This document shows positions 31,705 to 42,122 of a DNA stretch of 64,000 bases, piece after piece. Positions within the stretch are counted from its first letter, which is position 1. Every line of letters starts with the position of its first letter. Under the pieces are notes generated by a model. That model saw only the letters and a list, made by a program, of their open reading frames with translations, was not told the DNA's origin and did no database searches. Made by a program: the position numbers and the translations under genes. The DNA lies in assembly GCF_001050515.1 (NCBI RefSeq), contig NZ_CAHS01000015.1, forward strand, positions 682,001-746,000, read 5' to 3'. This DNA is from Erwinia piriflorinigrans CFBP 5888 (lineage in GTDB: Bacteria > Pseudomonadota > Gammaproteobacteria > Enterobacterales > Enterobacteriaceae).

Positions 31705-32913
31705 TTACGCCGATGGAGTAGTAACCGGACGAGAAGCATACAAAAATAGACATATCGATAGCGTGGAGCAGATAAAGATAGCGCCGATCATCGGCCAGGC
31801 GCTGATAAAGTCGATAGTGGACAGTATCGCGCCGACCAGTGCCCCAACGCCAAAACGTAGGGTACCTGCCAGTGACGACGCCGTACCTGCCATATGCGGG
31901 AACTCTTCCAGAATCACCGCCATCGCGTTTGAGGATACCATCGCCACACAGCCAATAAACAGCGCCACGCCAAACACCAGCGGAAGAAAACCGAGGTTCA
32001 GCGCACTGACCACCACCAGCCAGATGCCCATGCCAAACTGTATCAGCAGACCCAAACGGCACATCACTACCGGGCCGAAACGGCGCACGCAACGGCTATT
32101 GAGCAGCGTCATCAGGAATAAAAACACGATATTCAGGGCAAAATAGTAACCAAAATCCTGCGGGGAGATGTGGTTCAGCTCAATATAAACAAACGGCCCG
32201 CTATTAATAAAAGCAAACAGTCCGGCAAAGGAGAAGCCGCTCGCCAGCATGTAGCTGAATACCCGCTTATGACGAAACAGCGAGAGGAAATTATGCAGAG
32301 TGGTGCGCAAGCTGAACTTTTGTCGTTTTTCCTTTGGCAACGTCTCTTTAATCTGAGTCACCACCAGCAGCGTGGTAATAATCGCCGCCGCAGAGATAAT
32401 CCAGAAAATAGCGTGCCAGCTCCAGATCAGTAGCACCCAGCCGCCAACAATCGGGGCCAACAGCGGTGCGACGGTGGTGACCAGCAGCACAAAGGACATC
32501 ATGCGGGAAAACTCTTCCTTCGAGTAGCTGTCGCGCATCAGAGCGCTGATCACCACGCTACCCGCCGCTGCCGACAGGCCGTGCAGAAAGCGCATATGGA
32601 TCAGCTGGTCGATGGTTTGCGCCAGGGCGCAGGCAGCCGCCGCGATGGCGAACAGAAAGCTACCCAGCGCAATGACCGGCTTGCGGCCAAAGCTGTCGGC
32701 CAGCGGGCCATAAATCAACTGCCCGAGGGAAAAGCCGAGGATATACAGGTTCAGCGTCATCTGGACGCTGCCCGCAGACACCGAGAACTCCCGCGCGATC
32801 TGCGGTAAAGCCGGCAGATACATATCGATTGACAGCGGCATTAACATCGCCAGCAGACCAAGGATCACCACCAGCCCAGTGGAAGAGTTCTTTTCCTTTG
32901 CCACTTCAGTCAT
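31705..32913 (-). CDS. bcr: Bcr/CflA-family multidrug efflux transporter
   Basis: A 402-residue major facilitator with about twelve membrane segments (E. coli Bcr 396), exporting bicyclomycin and other compounds with proton antiport. Family motifs include [17 protein letters not shown] in helix 1, [13 protein letters not shown] (MFS motif A) and the segment [30 protein letters not shown] in part. GGGG precedes the ATG at 32913. It follows rsuA by 14 bp on the same strand, the same pair as in E. coli, so co-transcription is likely. Confidence 0.93.
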   Translation of the reverse strand: MTEVAKEKNSSTGLVVILGLLAMLMPLSIDMYLPALPQIAREFSVSAGSVQMTLNLYILGFSLGQLIYGPLADSFGRKPVIALGSFLFAIAAAACALAQTIDQLIHMRFLHGLSAAAGSVVISALMRDSYSKEEFSRMMSFVLLVTTVAPLLAPIVGGWVLLIWSWHAIFWIISAAAIITTLLVVTQIKETLPKEKRQKFSLRTTLHNFLSLFRHKRVFSYMLASGFSFAGLFAFINSGPFVYIELNHISPQDFGYYFALNIVFLFLMTLLNSRCVRRFGPVVMCRLGLLIQFGMGIWLVVVSALNLGFLPLVFGVALFIGCVAMVSSNAMAVILEEFPHMAGTASSLAGTLRFGVGALVGAILSTIDFISAWPMIGAIFICSTLSICLFLYASRPVTTPSA

Positions 32914-32927
32914 TCGCCCCTGCTTTT

Positions 32928-33632
32928 TTAGCGCACCAGCCCAACGCTGGCAATTTCTTCATCGCTTAACGGGCGATATTCGCCTGGCTGCATCCCGGCA
33001 TCGAGCCGAATGGCACCGATACGTTCACGGTGCAGCGCCACCACGCGATTTCCTACTGCGGCAAACATTCGTTTTACTTGGTGATAGCGCCCTTCGCTGA
33101 TGGTCAGGCGCACCAGATTCGGTTCGATCACTTCCAGCGCTGCCGGTTTGGTCAGCGTTTTTTCATTATGCAGCTGAACGCCGTCGGCAAACTGCTGCGC
33201 GGTATCGTCACCAACAGGCGATTCCAGCGTGACCAGATAGGTTTTCTCGCAGTGATGGCGCGGGGAGGTAATACGGTGCGACCACTGACCATCGTCGGTC
33301 ATCAGCACCAGTCCGGTGGTATCGATGTCCAGACGACCGGCTGCGTGAAGCCGGTAGGCACTCGGCTCTTCCAGGAAGTACAGTATCGTTGGATGATCCG
33401 GATCGTCAGTTGAACAGACGTAACCCACCGGCTTGTTAAGCATAAAGTAGCGCGGCCCCAACTGCTGTTGCAGCGCGTTACCGTCATATTCTACCGCGCT
33501 GTCGGCGCTTAATTTATATGAGCCATCGCGCACCACCTCACCATCGACGGTGACTTTTTTTGCGCGTAGTTCGCGCGCGGCGATGGCACGGCTGAATTCC
33601 AGCTGCTGGGATAGAAATTTATCAAGTCGCAT
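32928..33632 (-). CDS. rsuA: 16S rRNA pseudouridine(516) synthase RsuA
   Basis: Converts U516 of 16S rRNA to pseudouridine. The ATG at 33632 ([10 protein letters not shown]) gives 234 residues (E. coli 231); the longer frame from 33698 lacks homology. An N-terminal S4 RNA-binding domain (about 1-60) is followed by the synthase domain with the catalytic Asp in [19 protein letters not shown]. Near-identity to E. coli in [20 protein letters not shown]. Followed by bcr 14 bp downstream. Confidence 0.95.
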   Translation of the reverse strand: MRLDKFLSQQLEFSRAIAARELRAKKVTVDGEVVRDGSYKLSADSAVEYDGNALQQQLGPRYFMLNKPVGYVCSTDDPDHPTILYFLEEPSAYRLHAAGRLDIDTTGLVLMTDDGQWSHRITSPRHHCEKTYLVTLESPVGDDTAQQFADGVQLHNEKTLTKPAALEVIEPNLVRLTISEGRYHQVKRMFAAVGNRVVALHRERIGAIRLDAGMQPGEYRPLSDEEIASVGLVR

Positions 33633-33822
33633 TAACTCTGCACTGCCTGTAATTGGTTTGAAGTAAAAACTGACACCAAACATAGGATGATGGGACACAT
33701 AGCGCTCATCCTGAATGGAAACGGCATTATAGCCGCAGCATCCTGGAAGACCCTAGGGGAAAACGCACTTACTGGTGCTTTCATGGCATAATAAGCTATC
33801 GTTGGTTTTTTTTTGAGTATTC

Positions 33823-35577
33823 ATGTCATTTACTCTACGCCCCTATCAGCAGGAAGCGGTGGATGCCACCATCAGCCACTTTCGCCGCTTCACCCAACCC
33901 GCCGTTATTGTTTTGCCCACCGGTGCGGGAAAAAGTCTGGTGATTGCCGAACTGGCGCGCGTCGCGCGTGGCCGCGTACTGGTACTGGCCCACGTCAAGG
34001 AGCTGGTGGCGCAGAACCATGCCAAATACCTCGCGTACGGGCTGGAGGCAGACATCTTCGCCGCTGGACTACAGCGCAAAGAGAGCCAGGCGAAAGTGGT
34101 TTTTGGCAGCGTGCAGTCGGTGGCGCGTAACCTTGAGCTGTTCAACTCATCGTTTTCATTGCTGATTGTCGATGAATGCCATCGCATCAGTGATTCAGAC
34201 GACAGCCAGTATCAGCAAATTATCAGCAGGCTCCGCCAGCATAACCCTGCGCTACGCCTGCTAGGCCTGACCGCCACGCCTTACCGACTGGGCAAAGGCT
34301 GGATTTATCAATTTCACTATCACGGCATGGTGAGAGGCGCTGAAAACGCCCTGTTCCGCGACTGCATTTACGAACTGCCTCTGCGCTACATGATTAAACA
34401 TGGCTTTCTGGTACCGCCAGAACGGCTGGATATGCCGGTGGTGCAGTACGATTTCAGCCGGTTACAGGCACAGGAAAACGGGCTGTTCAGTGAGGCCGAT
34501 CTCAACCACGAGTTGAAACAGCAGCAGCGTATTACGCCACATATCATTCAGCAGATTGTTGAATTCGCGCAGCATCGTGAAGGCGTGATGATCTTCGCCG
34601 CAACGGTAGAGCATGCACGCGAGATCCTCGGCCTGCTACCGGGCAGTAAGGCGCTGATCTCTGCTGCCACGCCCGCCGCCGAGCGCGATGCGCTGATTAA
34701 CGCCTTCAAAGCACGCGAACTGCTCTATATGGTCAACGTTGCGGTGCTGACCACCGGCTTTGATGCGCCGCACGTTGATCTGATCGCCATATTACGCCCT
34801 ACCGAATCGGTCAGTCTGTATCAGCAGATTGTTGGACGTGGGCTGCGCCTGAGTCCGGGAAAAAGCGACTGCCTGATCCTCGACTACGCAGGTAATCCTC
34901 ACGATTTGTTCACGCCGGAAGTGGGCGCACCTAAGGGCAAGAGCGATAACCAGCCGGTGCAGGTGTTTTGCCCCGGCTGCGGCTTTGCCAACACCTTCTG
35001 GGGTAAAACCACCCATGACGGCACCATACTTGAACATTTTGGCCGTCGCTGTCAGGGGGTATTGGAAGATGATGAGGGCCAGCGTGAACAGTGCGATTAC
35101 CGTTTTCGCTTCAAAAACTGCCCACACTGCAACGCCGAGAATGACATTGCCGCACGCCGCTGTCGTGAGTGTAACGCCATCTTGGTTGACCCGGACGATA
35201 TGCTGAAAGCGGCGCTGAAGCTGAAAGATGCGCTGGTGCTACGCTGCGCGGCAATGGTGCTGGAGAGCGGCAGTGACGAACATGGTGAATGGCTGAAGGC
35301 ACGCTACTATGACGAGGACGCGACCGAAGTCAGCGAGCGCTTCCGCCTGAAAACCCCCGCGCAACGCACCGCATTTGAGCAGCTTTTCCTGCGCCCGCAT
35401 CAGCGCGCGCCCGGTCTGCCGCTCGGCTGGAAAAACGCAGCGGATATCGTCGCACTCCAGCCGCTCCTGCGCCATCCCGACTTTATTGTCGCGCGCAAAC
35501 AGCGTCATTTCTGGGCAGTGCGCGAAAAAGTCTTTGACTACCAGGGCCGTTACCGCCGGGCAAATGAGCTGCGCTAA
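33823..35577 (+). CDS. radD: RadD (YejH), SF2 helicase-like DNA repair ATPase
   Basis: A 584-residue superfamily 2 protein (E. coli 586) that acts in recovery from DNA damage with SSB and RecA. Motif I is LPTGAGKS, motif II is VDECHRI (DECH), motif [12 protein letters not shown] and motif [17 protein letters not shown]-terminal zinc-finger region carries [14 protein letters not shown] and CRECNA. The ATG at 33823 has a weak ribosome binding site. It is divergent from rsuA and upstream of rplY on the same strand, as in E. coli. Confidence 0.93.
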   Translation: MSFTLRPYQQEAVDATISHFRRFTQPAVIVLPTGAGKSLVIAELARVARGRVLVLAHVKELVAQNHAKYLAYGLEADIFAAGLQRKESQAKVVFGSVQSVARNLELFNSSFSLLIVDECHRISDSDDSQYQQIISRLRQHNPALRLLGLTATPYRLGKGWIYQFHYHGMVRGAENALFRDCIYELPLRYMIKHGFLVPPERLDMPVVQYDFSRLQAQENGLFSEADLNHELKQQQRITPHIIQQIVEFAQHREGVMIFAATVEHAREILGLLPGSKALISAATPAAERDALINAFKARELLYMVNVAVLTTGFDAPHVDLIAILRPTESVSLYQQIVGRGLRLSPGKSDCLILDYAGNPHDLFTPEVGAPKGKSDNQPVQVFCPGCGFANTFWGKTTHDGTILEHFGRRCQGVLEDDEGQREQCDYRFRFKNCPHCNAENDIAARRCRECNAILVDPDDMLKAALKLKDALVLRCAAMVLESGSDEHGEWLKARYYDEDATEVSERFRLKTPAQRTAFEQLFLRPHQRAPGLPLGWKNAADIVALQPLLRHPDFIVARKQRHFWAVREKVFDYQGRYRRANELR

Positions 35578-35703
35578 CGTTAATACGTTGCCCGCTGCGG
35601 CAAACATCGTTATAATGCCGCCCGCTTTTGCTATGCAAAAGCTGAACAATACTACCTGCTGCTGGGTCGCCTGTAGCAGGAATAAAACTTGAAGAGACTT
35701 AAA

Positions 35704-35988
35704 ATGTTCACTATTAATGTTGAAACCCGTAAAGAGCAGGGCAAGGGTGCGAGCCGCCGCCTGCGTACAGCTAACAAATTCCCGGCTATCATCTATGGCG
35801 GGAACGAAGCAGCTGTTGCTATCGAACTGGACCACGACTCCGTAATGAACCTGCAATCTAAGCCTGGTTTCTACGAAGAAGTGCTGACTCTGGTTGTAGA
35901 TGGTAAAGAAACCAAAGTAAAAGTGCAGGCTGTACAGCGTCATCCGTTCAAGCCAAAACTGCACCACATCGACTTCGTTCGCGCTTAA
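35704..35988 (+). CDS. rplY: 50S ribosomal protein L25
   Basis: Binds 5S rRNA in the large subunit. The ATG at 35704 ([15 protein letters not shown]) gives 94 residues, the short one-domain form typical of Enterobacterales (E. coli also 94). The C-terminus [18 protein letters not shown] is characteristic. Codon usage is strongly biased, as expected for a ribosomal gene. A 126-bp leader separates it from radD, and a symmetric terminator follows. Confidence 0.97.
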   Translation: MFTINVETRKEQGKGASRRLRTANKFPAIIYGGNEAAVAIELDHDSVMNLQSKPGFYEEVLTLVVDGKETKVKVQAVQRHPFKPKLHHIDFVRA

Positions 35989-36010
35989 TCGCCCGACCGT
36001 TACTGATGTG

Positions 36011-36040
36011 AAAAAACGCCGCTTAATGCGGCGTTTTTTT
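36011..36040. terminator. Bidirectional terminator between rplY and yejK
   Basis: AAAAAACGCCGC-TTAAT-GCGGCGTTTTTT forms a 12-bp symmetric stem with A and T tracts, serving convergent rplY and yejK. Confidence 0.9.
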
Positions 36041-36083
36041 TGCGTCATATTCAGCGAGTCGGGCTTCGCCAGAGATACGTCAC

Positions 36084-37088
36084 TTATTTCGCGCCGGTGC
36101 GGCGCTGTAACTGGTCGCGCAGATTTGGTGGAGTCCCCTTGATGGTTAAGGTATCCGTAGCCGGATCCCAGAAGATACGTTCGCCTAACAGCAGCGCGTC
36201 AAAGTTCAGCGTCAGACCGCCACCGCTGCCGGCGAATTTCGTCAGCTGGCGCAGCGTACTGCGATCTGCCGGGAAACTCTCTTCCAGCTCATAGCCCTGC
36301 TCCTGGGTAAACGCCTGAAAGGTTTTCTCGCCCAGCGGCGCCAGCTCGTTCGAAAGATCCTGCATTTCGATCTCTTCACCCGCCTGCAACTGCTCATTAC
36401 AGTAGCTGTAAACCTGCTGACGGTAATCCTGCCGCTCATTTTTATCCAGGCTGGCTTGTGCACAGTAATCATCAACCGCCTGTAGCAGGCCACGGTTTTG
36501 CGCTTTCGTGTCCAGTCCTACGCTGGCACCGAGAAAATCCATAAAGAAATCGGCGACTTTGCGCCCTACGCGCCCGCGCAGGAAGGTCAGATAACGCGTC
36601 GAGTCCGGGTTGGTTTCCCATTCAGTCAGATCGATGCGCGCAACGATATCCGCATGGTTGATATCGAGATAATGCGTGCTGCTGATATCCAGCTCTTCGT
36701 TAACGCGCATACTGTTCTGGCTACTCAACACCGCAATCAACAAATACTCAACCGCCAGATAGCGATAATGACCAAACAGCACTACCCCGCCCTCGGCGAA
36801 GGGGTATTTTCCCAACTCGTCGCGTAAACGCGCGCTGGCAGCGCGGCTGAAAGCAAGGAAATCATCCTCACCTTTGCGGCAGTTGCGCAACGCATCGGCC
36901 AGCTCGCTCTCTTCATTGAACAGGCCATAGGCTTTGCTTTTGGCGCTGTAAACACGATGCAGCTCTTCCATCATCGCCGTGACGGTTGGGTTAGACGGCA
37001 GCAATGAGTCGCGCAGAACCAGCTCCAGCGATTGTTCATCGTGCTTAATCATCTGATGAAGGGCAATCTGATCGATATCCAGACTCAT
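36084..37088 (-). CDS. yejK: Nucleoid-associated protein YejK (NdpA)
   Basis: Nucleoid-associated protein of 334 residues (E. coli 335), function not fully known; E. coli YejK interacts with topoisomerases. The ATG at 37088 ([12 protein letters not shown]) with GGAG upstream matches the E. coli start better than the frame from 37127. Long near-identical blocks are seen, such as [20 protein letters not shown] and [20 protein letters not shown]. It is divergent from yejLM (168 bp between starts), as in E. coli. Confidence 0.95.
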   Translation of the reverse strand: MSLDIDQIALHQMIKHDEQSLELVLRDSLLPSNPTVTAMMEELHRVYSAKSKAYGLFNEESELADALRNCRKGEDDFLAFSRAASARLRDELGKYPFAEGGVVLFGHYRYLAVEYLLIAVLSSQNSMRVNEELDISSTHYLDINHADIVARIDLTEWETNPDSTRYLTFLRGRVGRKVADFFMDFLGASVGLDTKAQNRGLLQAVDDYCAQASLDKNERQDYRQQVYSYCNEQLQAGEEIEMQDLSNELAPLGEKTFQAFTQEQGYELEESFPADRSTLRQLTKFAGSGGGLTLNFDALLLGERIFWDPATDTLTIKGTPPNLRDQLQRRTGAK

Positions 37089-37255
37089 GGTAAACTCTCC
37101 TTTAGGCACAGGCGCGTATTCAAACACTGTGCGTCTTTACGATCAACTGCAACAACAGTGCGCGATTCATTCGTGGCTGATTACGATAAAAAAGCAGAAA
37201 AAAGCGCGCTCTTACGGTAAGATAGCGCCTTTTAAACCTTAGTAAAATTGACCTC

Positions 37256-37483
37256 ATGGCACAATCATCCCGCTACAGCAACGAACGCGTGGAGAAGATC
37301 CTCGCAGAAATGGTTCAGGTCCTGGAGAAAAACCAGACCCCTACCGATCTTTCCCTGATGGTTCTGGGAAATATGGTGACCAACTTACTTAACACCAGCG
37401 TTGCGCCGGCTCAACGCCAGGCAATGGCGCGCTCGTTTGCCGACGCGCTACAGGCCTCGGTGCGCGATGACCCATCCCACTGA
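37256..37483 (+). CDS. yejL: YejL family protein (UPF0352)
   Basis: A 75-residue conserved protein of unknown function, identical in length to E. coli Yej[19 protein letters not shown] and [16 protein letters not shown] are characteristic. It lies 21 bp upstream of yejM on the same strand, so the two probably form an operon. There is no signal peptide or membrane segment; it is likely a small helical cytoplasmic dimer. Confidence 0.94.
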   Translation: MAQSSRYSNERVEKILAEMVQVLEKNQTPTDLSLMVLGNMVTNLLNTSVAPAQRQAMARSFADALQASVRDDPSH

Positions 37484-37504
37484 TGAGATGATACTGATTC
37501 CATT

Positions 37505-39253
37505 ATGGTAACTAACCAACAGCGCTACCGTGAAAAAGTCTCCCAGATGATCGGCTGGGGGCACTGGTTCGCCCTGTTTAATATCATCTTTGCCGTTATT
37601 CTGGGTAGTCGCTACCTGTTTATTTCAGACTGGCCAGCTTCGCTGGCCGGACGTATCTATTCCTTCAGCAGCTGGATCGGGCACTTCAGTTTTATCGTCT
37701 TTGCCGCCTATCTGCTGATCGTATTCCCCCTCACCTTCGTGGTGATGTCACAACGACTGCTGCGCTTCCTGTCAGCCATTATAGCCACGACAGGATTAAC
37801 GCTTATTCTGGTCGACAGTGCTGTCTTCGACCGTTTTCACCTCCATCTTAATCCGGTGGTATGGGAACTGGTGGTTAACCCCGACCAGAGCGAGATGGCG
37901 CGCGACTGGCAGCTGATGTTTATCAGCGTGCCGGTTATTTTCCTCGTTGAGATGCTGTTTGCCACCTGGAGCTGGCAGAAGTTACGCAGCCTGAACCGCC
38001 GTAGCTTTGGCAAACCGCTAGCCGGACTGTTTATCAGCGCCTTCTTTGCCAGCCATCTGATGTATATCTGGGCGGATGCTAACTTCTACCGGCCAATTAC
38101 CATGCAACGCTCCAATCTGCCCCTCTCCTACCCCATGACTGCCCGACGCTTCCTTGAGAAGCACGGTCTACTGGATGCGCAGGAATATCAGCGTCGGCTG
38201 GTACAACAGGGTAGCCCGGAGGCGCTGTCGGTTGCTTACCCGCTCAGTCCGCTTACCTTCAGCGATAGCGCCACACGTAACAATTTGTTGGTGATTACGG
38301 TTGATGGCCTTAATCAAAGCTCGATGACGCAAACCTTACCCAATTTGACGCGCTTTGCCGAAAGCAATGTACGCTTCAGCCAGCACTTTAGTGCCGGAAC
38401 CAGCGATGATACCGGCTTGTTCGGTCTGTTTTACGGTATTTCGCCAAGCTATATGGACGGCGTTCTCTCTTCGCGCACGCCGTCGGCGCTGATTAATGCA
38501 CTTGGGCAACGTGGCTATCAGTTTGGTCTGTTTGCCAGCGACGGATTTTCTTCTCCTCTCTATCGCCAGGCCCTGCTGTCAGATTTCTCACTGCCTGCGG
38601 GTCATATCCAGTCTAATGCGGCAACGACGCTTCAGTGGCAGCACTGGCTGAACGGGCATAATAACGAGGCCGCTCCCTGGTTCTCTTATCTGTCCCTGTC
38701 GACCTCCGACGCTAACGGTAAGGCACGGCAACCCGATGCACGCCGCTACCAGCGTGCTGCGGCTGACGTCGATGAGCAGATACAGAATGTGCTCAATACG
38801 CTGGAGCAAAAAGGCCTGCTGGCAAATACCGTGGTAGTGATTACGGCGCAGCATGGAGTGGTACTGGATGGTGATGCTCATGATGGCAATCGCGCGATGC
38901 TACAGGTTCCGCTGGTGGTGCACTGGCCAGCGACCCCGGCACAAACGGTGAGTAAACTCACTGACCATCAGGACATTATGACTACCCTGATGCAGCGCCT
39001 GTTGCATGTCAGTACATCAGCGGCTGACTACTCACAGGGCGAAGATTTGTTTGCCGCTCAACGCCATCGTAACTGGGTGACCAGCAGAACCAGTCAATTA
39101 CTGATCACCACGCCAGAAGAGACGCTGGCGCTGGATAATAACGGCAACTATTCCGCGTGGGATTTGCAGGGCAATCTGCTGAAGGATCGTAAACCCCAAC
39201 TCGCGCTGCTGCTACAGGTGTTAACAGACGAAAAGCGCTTTATCGCAAATTAG
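37505..39253 (+). CDS. yejM: YejM (PbgA/LapC), inner-membrane regulator of LPS synthesis
   Basis: An essential inner-membrane protein in E. coli that senses LPS and, through LapB, protects LpxC from FtsH. The 582 residues (E. coli 586) have five N-terminal membrane helices (about 20-190), then a linker and a periplasmic sulfatase-like domain (about 250-570). The fold is visible in LLVITVDGLNQSSM, GLFGLFYG and TVVVITAQHG; it is considered catalytically inert. The ATG at 37505 follows yejL by 21 bp. tRNA-Pro lies 75 bp downstream. Confidence 0.94.
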   Translation: MVTNQQRYREKVSQMIGWGHWFALFNIIFAVILGSRYLFISDWPASLAGRIYSFSSWIGHFSFIVFAAYLLIVFPLTFVVMSQRLLRFLSAIIATTGLTLILVDSAVFDRFHLHLNPVVWELVVNPDQSEMARDWQLMFISVPVIFLVEMLFATWSWQKLRSLNRRSFGKPLAGLFISAFFASHLMYIWADANFYRPITMQRSNLPLSYPMTARRFLEKHGLLDAQEYQRRLVQQGSPEALSVAYPLSPLTFSDSATRNNLLVITVDGLNQSSMTQTLPNLTRFAESNVRFSQHFSAGTSDDTGLFGLFYGISPSYMDGVLSSRTPSALINALGQRGYQFGLFASDGFSSPLYRQALLSDFSLPAGHIQSNAATTLQWQHWLNGHNNEAAPWFSYLSLSTSDANGKARQPDARRYQRAAADVDEQIQNVLNTLEQKGLLANTVVVITAQHGVVLDGDAHDGNRAMLQVPLVVHWPATPAQTVSKLTDHQDIMTTLMQRLLHVSTSAADYSQGEDLFAAQRHRNWVTSRTSQLLITTPEETLALDNNGNYSAWDLQGNLLKDRKPQLALLLQVLTDEKRFIAN

Positions 39254-39328
39254 CTGTATAAATCTAAAGCAGTCAACGCGTTAGCGGCTTGCATTCCGCC
39301 TCTGGTTGAGTAAGATAGTGGCATCTGT

Positions 39329-39405
39329 CGGCACGTAGCGCAGCTTGGTAGCGCACCGTCATGGGGTGTCGGGGGTCGGAGGTTCAAATCCTCTCGTGCC
39401 GACCA
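39329..39405 (+). tRNA. proL: tRNA-Pro (GGG)
   Basis: A 77-nt tRNA almost identical to E. coli proL. Acceptor arm CGGCACG pairs with CGTGCCG, followed by discriminator A and encoded CCA. The anticodon loop is ATGGGGT with anticodon GGG at 39363-39365, and the T-arm is GGAGGTTCAAATCCTCT. It reads CCC (and CCU) proline codons. Accessory DNA begins directly after it, although no duplicated 3' end (attR) was seen. Confidence 0.96.
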
Positions 39406-39416
39406 AAAAATCCCTT

Positions 39417-39446
39417 AAAAACCAACCCTTAGCGGTTGGTTTTTTT
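39417..39446 (+). terminator. Rho-independent terminator of tRNA-Pro
   Basis: AACCAACC-CTTAGC-GGTTGGTT followed by six T, 12 bp past the CCA end. Confidence 0.85.
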
Positions 39447-39738
39447 ATGTCTGGGATTTGGGTGATGTGAAATGACTGTGTAAAAGCAGAGGATTTTTCG
39501 CCGCGTATCTCGTGTATCGCGTTGCTGACAAGCTGCATGGTGGTGTCTGAATACTGGATCAAACTGTCGGACAAAATAAGACTGTTTTAGTCGGAGCCTA
39601 TTTTATACGGCATTAGTATAAAATTATGCGAATCTGATACTTCACGCGGCCTGTCCATCATCCTGTGTAACTGCTAAAGAATTAAAGGCGGTTGCTCATG
39701 CGGTCGGCGGAACCGATGATAAAACGATTTATTGCATG

Positions 39739-39906
39739 CCGCCAATTTCGGATCGGCATACTGTTTGAGTCGTACGGGCTGAGTTCACGGGCAGCGGCAG
39801 CGGCACTAATCCGCTCTGCCAGTTTCAGAGCTTCATACCGAAATTCAGGCATATGCTGCTTGTGGGGCTTCTTGCTAATTGATGCTGATTTTGTGATATG
39901 AGTCAC
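39739..39906 (-). pseudogene. IS3-family transposase OrfA fragment
   Basis: The minus-strand frame starting at 39906 reads SKKPHKQHMPEFRYEALKLA and then ERISAAAAARELSPYDS...NWR, which matches the N-terminal helix-turn-helix region of IS3-group OrfA proteins. It covers only about 56 residues, the spacing before NWR is disturbed, and no OrfB or terminal repeats are seen. It is a decayed insertion-sequence remnant in the interval after tRNA-Pro. Confidence 0.7.
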
Positions 39907-39971
39907 TTCTGGCCGAGAGTTTACTTAGTTAGCCGCATGTCCACTAATCGCGGTTAATATCACACTTCTGT

Positions 39972-40157
39972 TCAGGTAGCCATATTTACTGTGTCACTAC
40001 ACTCACTCACTTCATCCTGAAACCTCACCCTCATAAGGGCATCCTTAAGATAAAACTGCGAGAGTGATGTAGCCACATCCACTAACTGACTGGCCTCAAG
40101 GCTTCCCATTGTCAGAAAGTAATTTGAATGTCTGTTCCTGTCCCAGTAGTTGTCCAT
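39972..40157 (-). CDS. Small hypothetical ORF (61 residues)
   Basis: A 61-codon minus-strand frame from the ATG at 40157. The product has a plausible composition (MDNYWDRNRHSNYFLTMGSL, then helical ASQLVDVATSLSQFYL) but no recognised family, signal peptide or membrane segment. It lies between an IS fragment and the kdgK stump, so it could be a piece of a larger lost gene. The upstream TAAAATGGAATC offers a weak GGA ribosome binding site. Confidence 0.3.
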   Translation of the reverse strand: MDNYWDRNRHSNYFLTMGSLEASQLVDVATSLSQFYLKDALMRVRFQDEVSECSDTVNMAT

Positions 40158-40263
40158 AATGATTCCATTTTAGGAACGTTTATCTTGCTCAATATCGTTA
40201 ATTTTTATATTAACCTGAGCATAGAAATGAAATAAATCATCGTTATCAAAACAAACCGATAAC

Positions 40264-40407
40264 ATGGAGTACCCATGCGCCGGGTATATCGCTGCCCGCC
40301 TGCGGGGCTATACGGTTATCGCCTCGGCCCAACAGGGTCATCGCCTGGCAAGCCGGGTTATCCAATATCCGGGGGCGATTGTTCCCTTAACCGCTATGCC
40401 TGAATAA
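40264..40407 (+). pseudogene. kdgK: 3' stump of 2-keto-3-deoxygluconate kinase (kdgK)
   Basis: The frame ending at 40407 reads AGYIAARLRGYTVIASAQQG, then [22 protein letters not shown]. This matches the last ~45 residues of KdgK (E. coli ending includes GHLTASTVIQYRGAIIPREAMP). Homology stops at about 40273, where the PfkB signature GDSFSAGY should begin; the first four codons are unrelated. The rest of the gene is absent from the sequence upstream, so it was deleted or broken by rearrangement. The intact aldolase gene follows 19 bp later, the partner expected after a KDG kinase. Confidence 0.75.
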
Positions 40408-40426
40408 CCACCTTGCAAGGAATATC

Positions 40427-41074
40427 ATGAACAATTCTCAATTGAGCGCACTACAGGTTTTACAAACGGGCCCGGTGATCCCTGTTTTGGTGATTGATAA
40501 TGCCGAGCAGGCCGTCCCTTTAGCAAGGGCGCTTCTGCAAGGTGGCGTGCGTGTACTGGAAGTGACCCTGCGGACGGCATGTGCACTGGAAGCCATATCC
40601 AGGATAGCGAAAGAAGTCCCGGAAGCGATGATCGGGGCCGGGACGGTGACGAATATTCAGCAGTTCAATGAAGCCGAAGCGGCAGGCGCAAAATTCATTA
40701 TCAGTCCGGGCCTGACCGACTCGCTGCTGAACTACGCCAGTGGTTCTGATGTTCCCTTCATCCCCGGGATCAGTACCGTTTCAGAGCTGATGATGGGCAA
40801 AGATGCCGGGCTTAACGAATTCAAATTTTTCCCGGCCGAGGCGAATGGTGGCACACAGGCGCTTAAAGCGCTGGCTTCCCCGTTTCCCTCCGTCAGATTT
40901 TGCCCGACCGGCGGCATCACGCCGCAAAACGCCGGTCATTATCTGGCGCTGCCTAATGTCGTTTGCGTCGGGGGATCATGGCTGGCGACTGCGCAAGATC
41001 TGCGCGAAAATAATTATCAACGGATTACCGCACTTGCCGGGGCCACGACGGAGTTAGCTATCAGCCAGGCTTAG
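40427..41074 (+). CDS. eda: KDPG aldolase (Eda/KdgA type)
   Basis: Class I aldolase splitting 2-keto-3-deoxy-6-phosphogluconate into pyruvate and glyceraldehyde 3-phosphate. The 215 residues (E. coli 213) carry the catalytic base Glu45 in VRVLEVTLR and the Schiff-base Lys133 in [12 protein letters not shown], with GAGTV and FCPTGGI phosphate-binding loops. AAGGA lies six bases before the ATG at 40427. The gene is normally near edd/zwf in E. coli; here it directly follows a kdgK remnant, which suggests a former pectin or hexuronate catabolic pair. Whether it is the only Eda in the genome cannot be told. Confidence 0.92.
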   Translation: MNNSQLSALQVLQTGPVIPVLVIDNAEQAVPLARALLQGGVRVLEVTLRTACALEAISRIAKEVPEAMIGAGTVTNIQQFNEAEAAGAKFIISPGLTDSLLNYASGSDVPFIPGISTVSELMMGKDAGLNEFKFFPAEANGGTQALKALASPFPSVRFCPTGGITPQNAGHYLALPNVVCVGGSWLATAQDLRENNYQRITALAGATTELAISQA

Positions 41075-41257
41075 CCTATGTCATGCCGTCCGTGAACAAA
41101 GGTGAATACCCCAGCGACGTCACCGGCATATCAGACCAATGACTGCCCCCTTACGGAGGGGCAGTTGTTTCACACTATCCTCTGCCACTAATCTGTCATA
41201 CCACTATCATACGCAACGACTATGCTTTGTCGGCTACCTCAATATGGAACCCTCCCA

Positions 41258-41464
41258 ATGGCAGTCATCAAAGCTAAAAACTTAAAAGATGCGCAAGAAC
41301 TGCTTTCTTCAGGTATCAACAAAGTGGCGCTGGCTTATGATATCAACAGCGACGACTTCTTTCGTCTTGCCTGCCAATGGTGCCAGCGTGGGGCAACCAT
41401 CTCTAAGAGCGATCGACATTTTGTCGTGTCGTTGAAGGGTTTCACCATCCCACCCAATGACTGA
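41258..41464 (+). CDS. Small hypothetical protein (68 residues)
   Basis: The frame from the ATG at 41258 encodes MAVIKAKNLKDAQELLSSGI and continues with a mixed alpha/beta pattern including two Cys in LACQWCQRG. A start at 41222 would add 12 residues. I do not recognise the family. There is no signal peptide or membrane segment. It follows eda by about 180 bp on the same strand and is followed by a T-rich stretch and the degenerate entD start. Codon use looks normal for the host, so it could be an old resident gene. Confidence 0.5.
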   Translation: MAVIKAKNLKDAQELLSSGINKVALAYDINSDDFFRLACQWCQRGATISKSDRHFVVSLKGFTIPPND

Positions 41465-41488
41465 AATCAAGCGTTTTTTTTGATCTCT

Positions 41489-41632
41489 GTCCGCTAACCT
41501 GCTTAACCGTTTCTCTTTTCATTACGGACGATCGGCTATGTCCGTTACGACAATCCTCTGCTGCTGCCGTTGATGACTCACGCCGGGCTACAAGCCCGAG
41601 GCGCATCCGGCCGTTCTACATTTTGATGCAGG
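41489..41632 (+). pseudogene. Degenerate duplicate of the entD 5' region
   Basis: Bases 41489-41632 repeat, with many changes, the region around the start of the intact entD-like gene at about 43708-43866. Shared blocks include CCGCTAACCTGCTTAAC, TTTCTCTTTTCAT, GGCTATGTCCG/CGCTATGTCCG and the later TTTTGATGC. The corresponding ATG at 41538 is followed by a stop after about ten codons (frame disrupted) and by a deletion. The two copies flank the AT-rich glucosyltransferase gene. Confidence 0.65.
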
Positions 41633-42122
41633 GTAGATGCCAATGACGCGCAAAGTCAGCCGTTCAATGCAATGTAATAATCTTTATATACTGATTTAAT
41701 CAGAAGTGTGAAAATTGATATGCGGCGTAATGGTCTCACCTTGATATTCGTCAGTCATCGAGTTATTGATGGAAAACGTCCGGCTGGCAAAATACTCCGC
41801 TTTCCATGCTCAATTGAGCAACATTAAATGGCCATTGGGATCTACACCAAAAGTGACGAGAATAAAAAATTTGAATTGACGAAAACTTCAAAAATCGACA
41901 TCACTCCTTATTATTGCCTTCGGGATATTTCTGACAATAACAGGTAGATATATAACCTTTGGGTACTGTTTGTGGTTTCTGCGCTGACAGCTGGCATAGA
42001 TCGGTTACGGGTGTTCTGAAACCAGGACACCTGCTATAATAATCACATAATTTACTTAGATAAATTATGCCCACTATTGAAAACTCTCAAATTAGCAAGT
42101 AAAGCAGGTGAATATTTAAGAA
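41633..42122. other. AT-rich gene-free interval upstream of the glucosyltransferase
   Basis: About 490 bp with no supported gene. Base composition drops clearly to AT-rich compared with the flanking backbone. A short inverted repeat (CATAATTTA-CTTAGA-TAAATTATG) at 42046-42069 lies about 55 bp before the start at 42123 and could be an operator or weak stem. Confidence 0.4.

Noticed and set aside
39359..39574. 71-codon minus-strand frame over tRNA-Pro
   Set aside because: Its C-terminal GFEPPTPDTP is the usual false peptide read from the complement of a tRNA gene.
42046..42069. Inverted repeat before the glucosyltransferase as an IS end
   Set aside because: It is a single short AT-rich palindrome with no transposase nearby; more likely a stem or operator, if anything.
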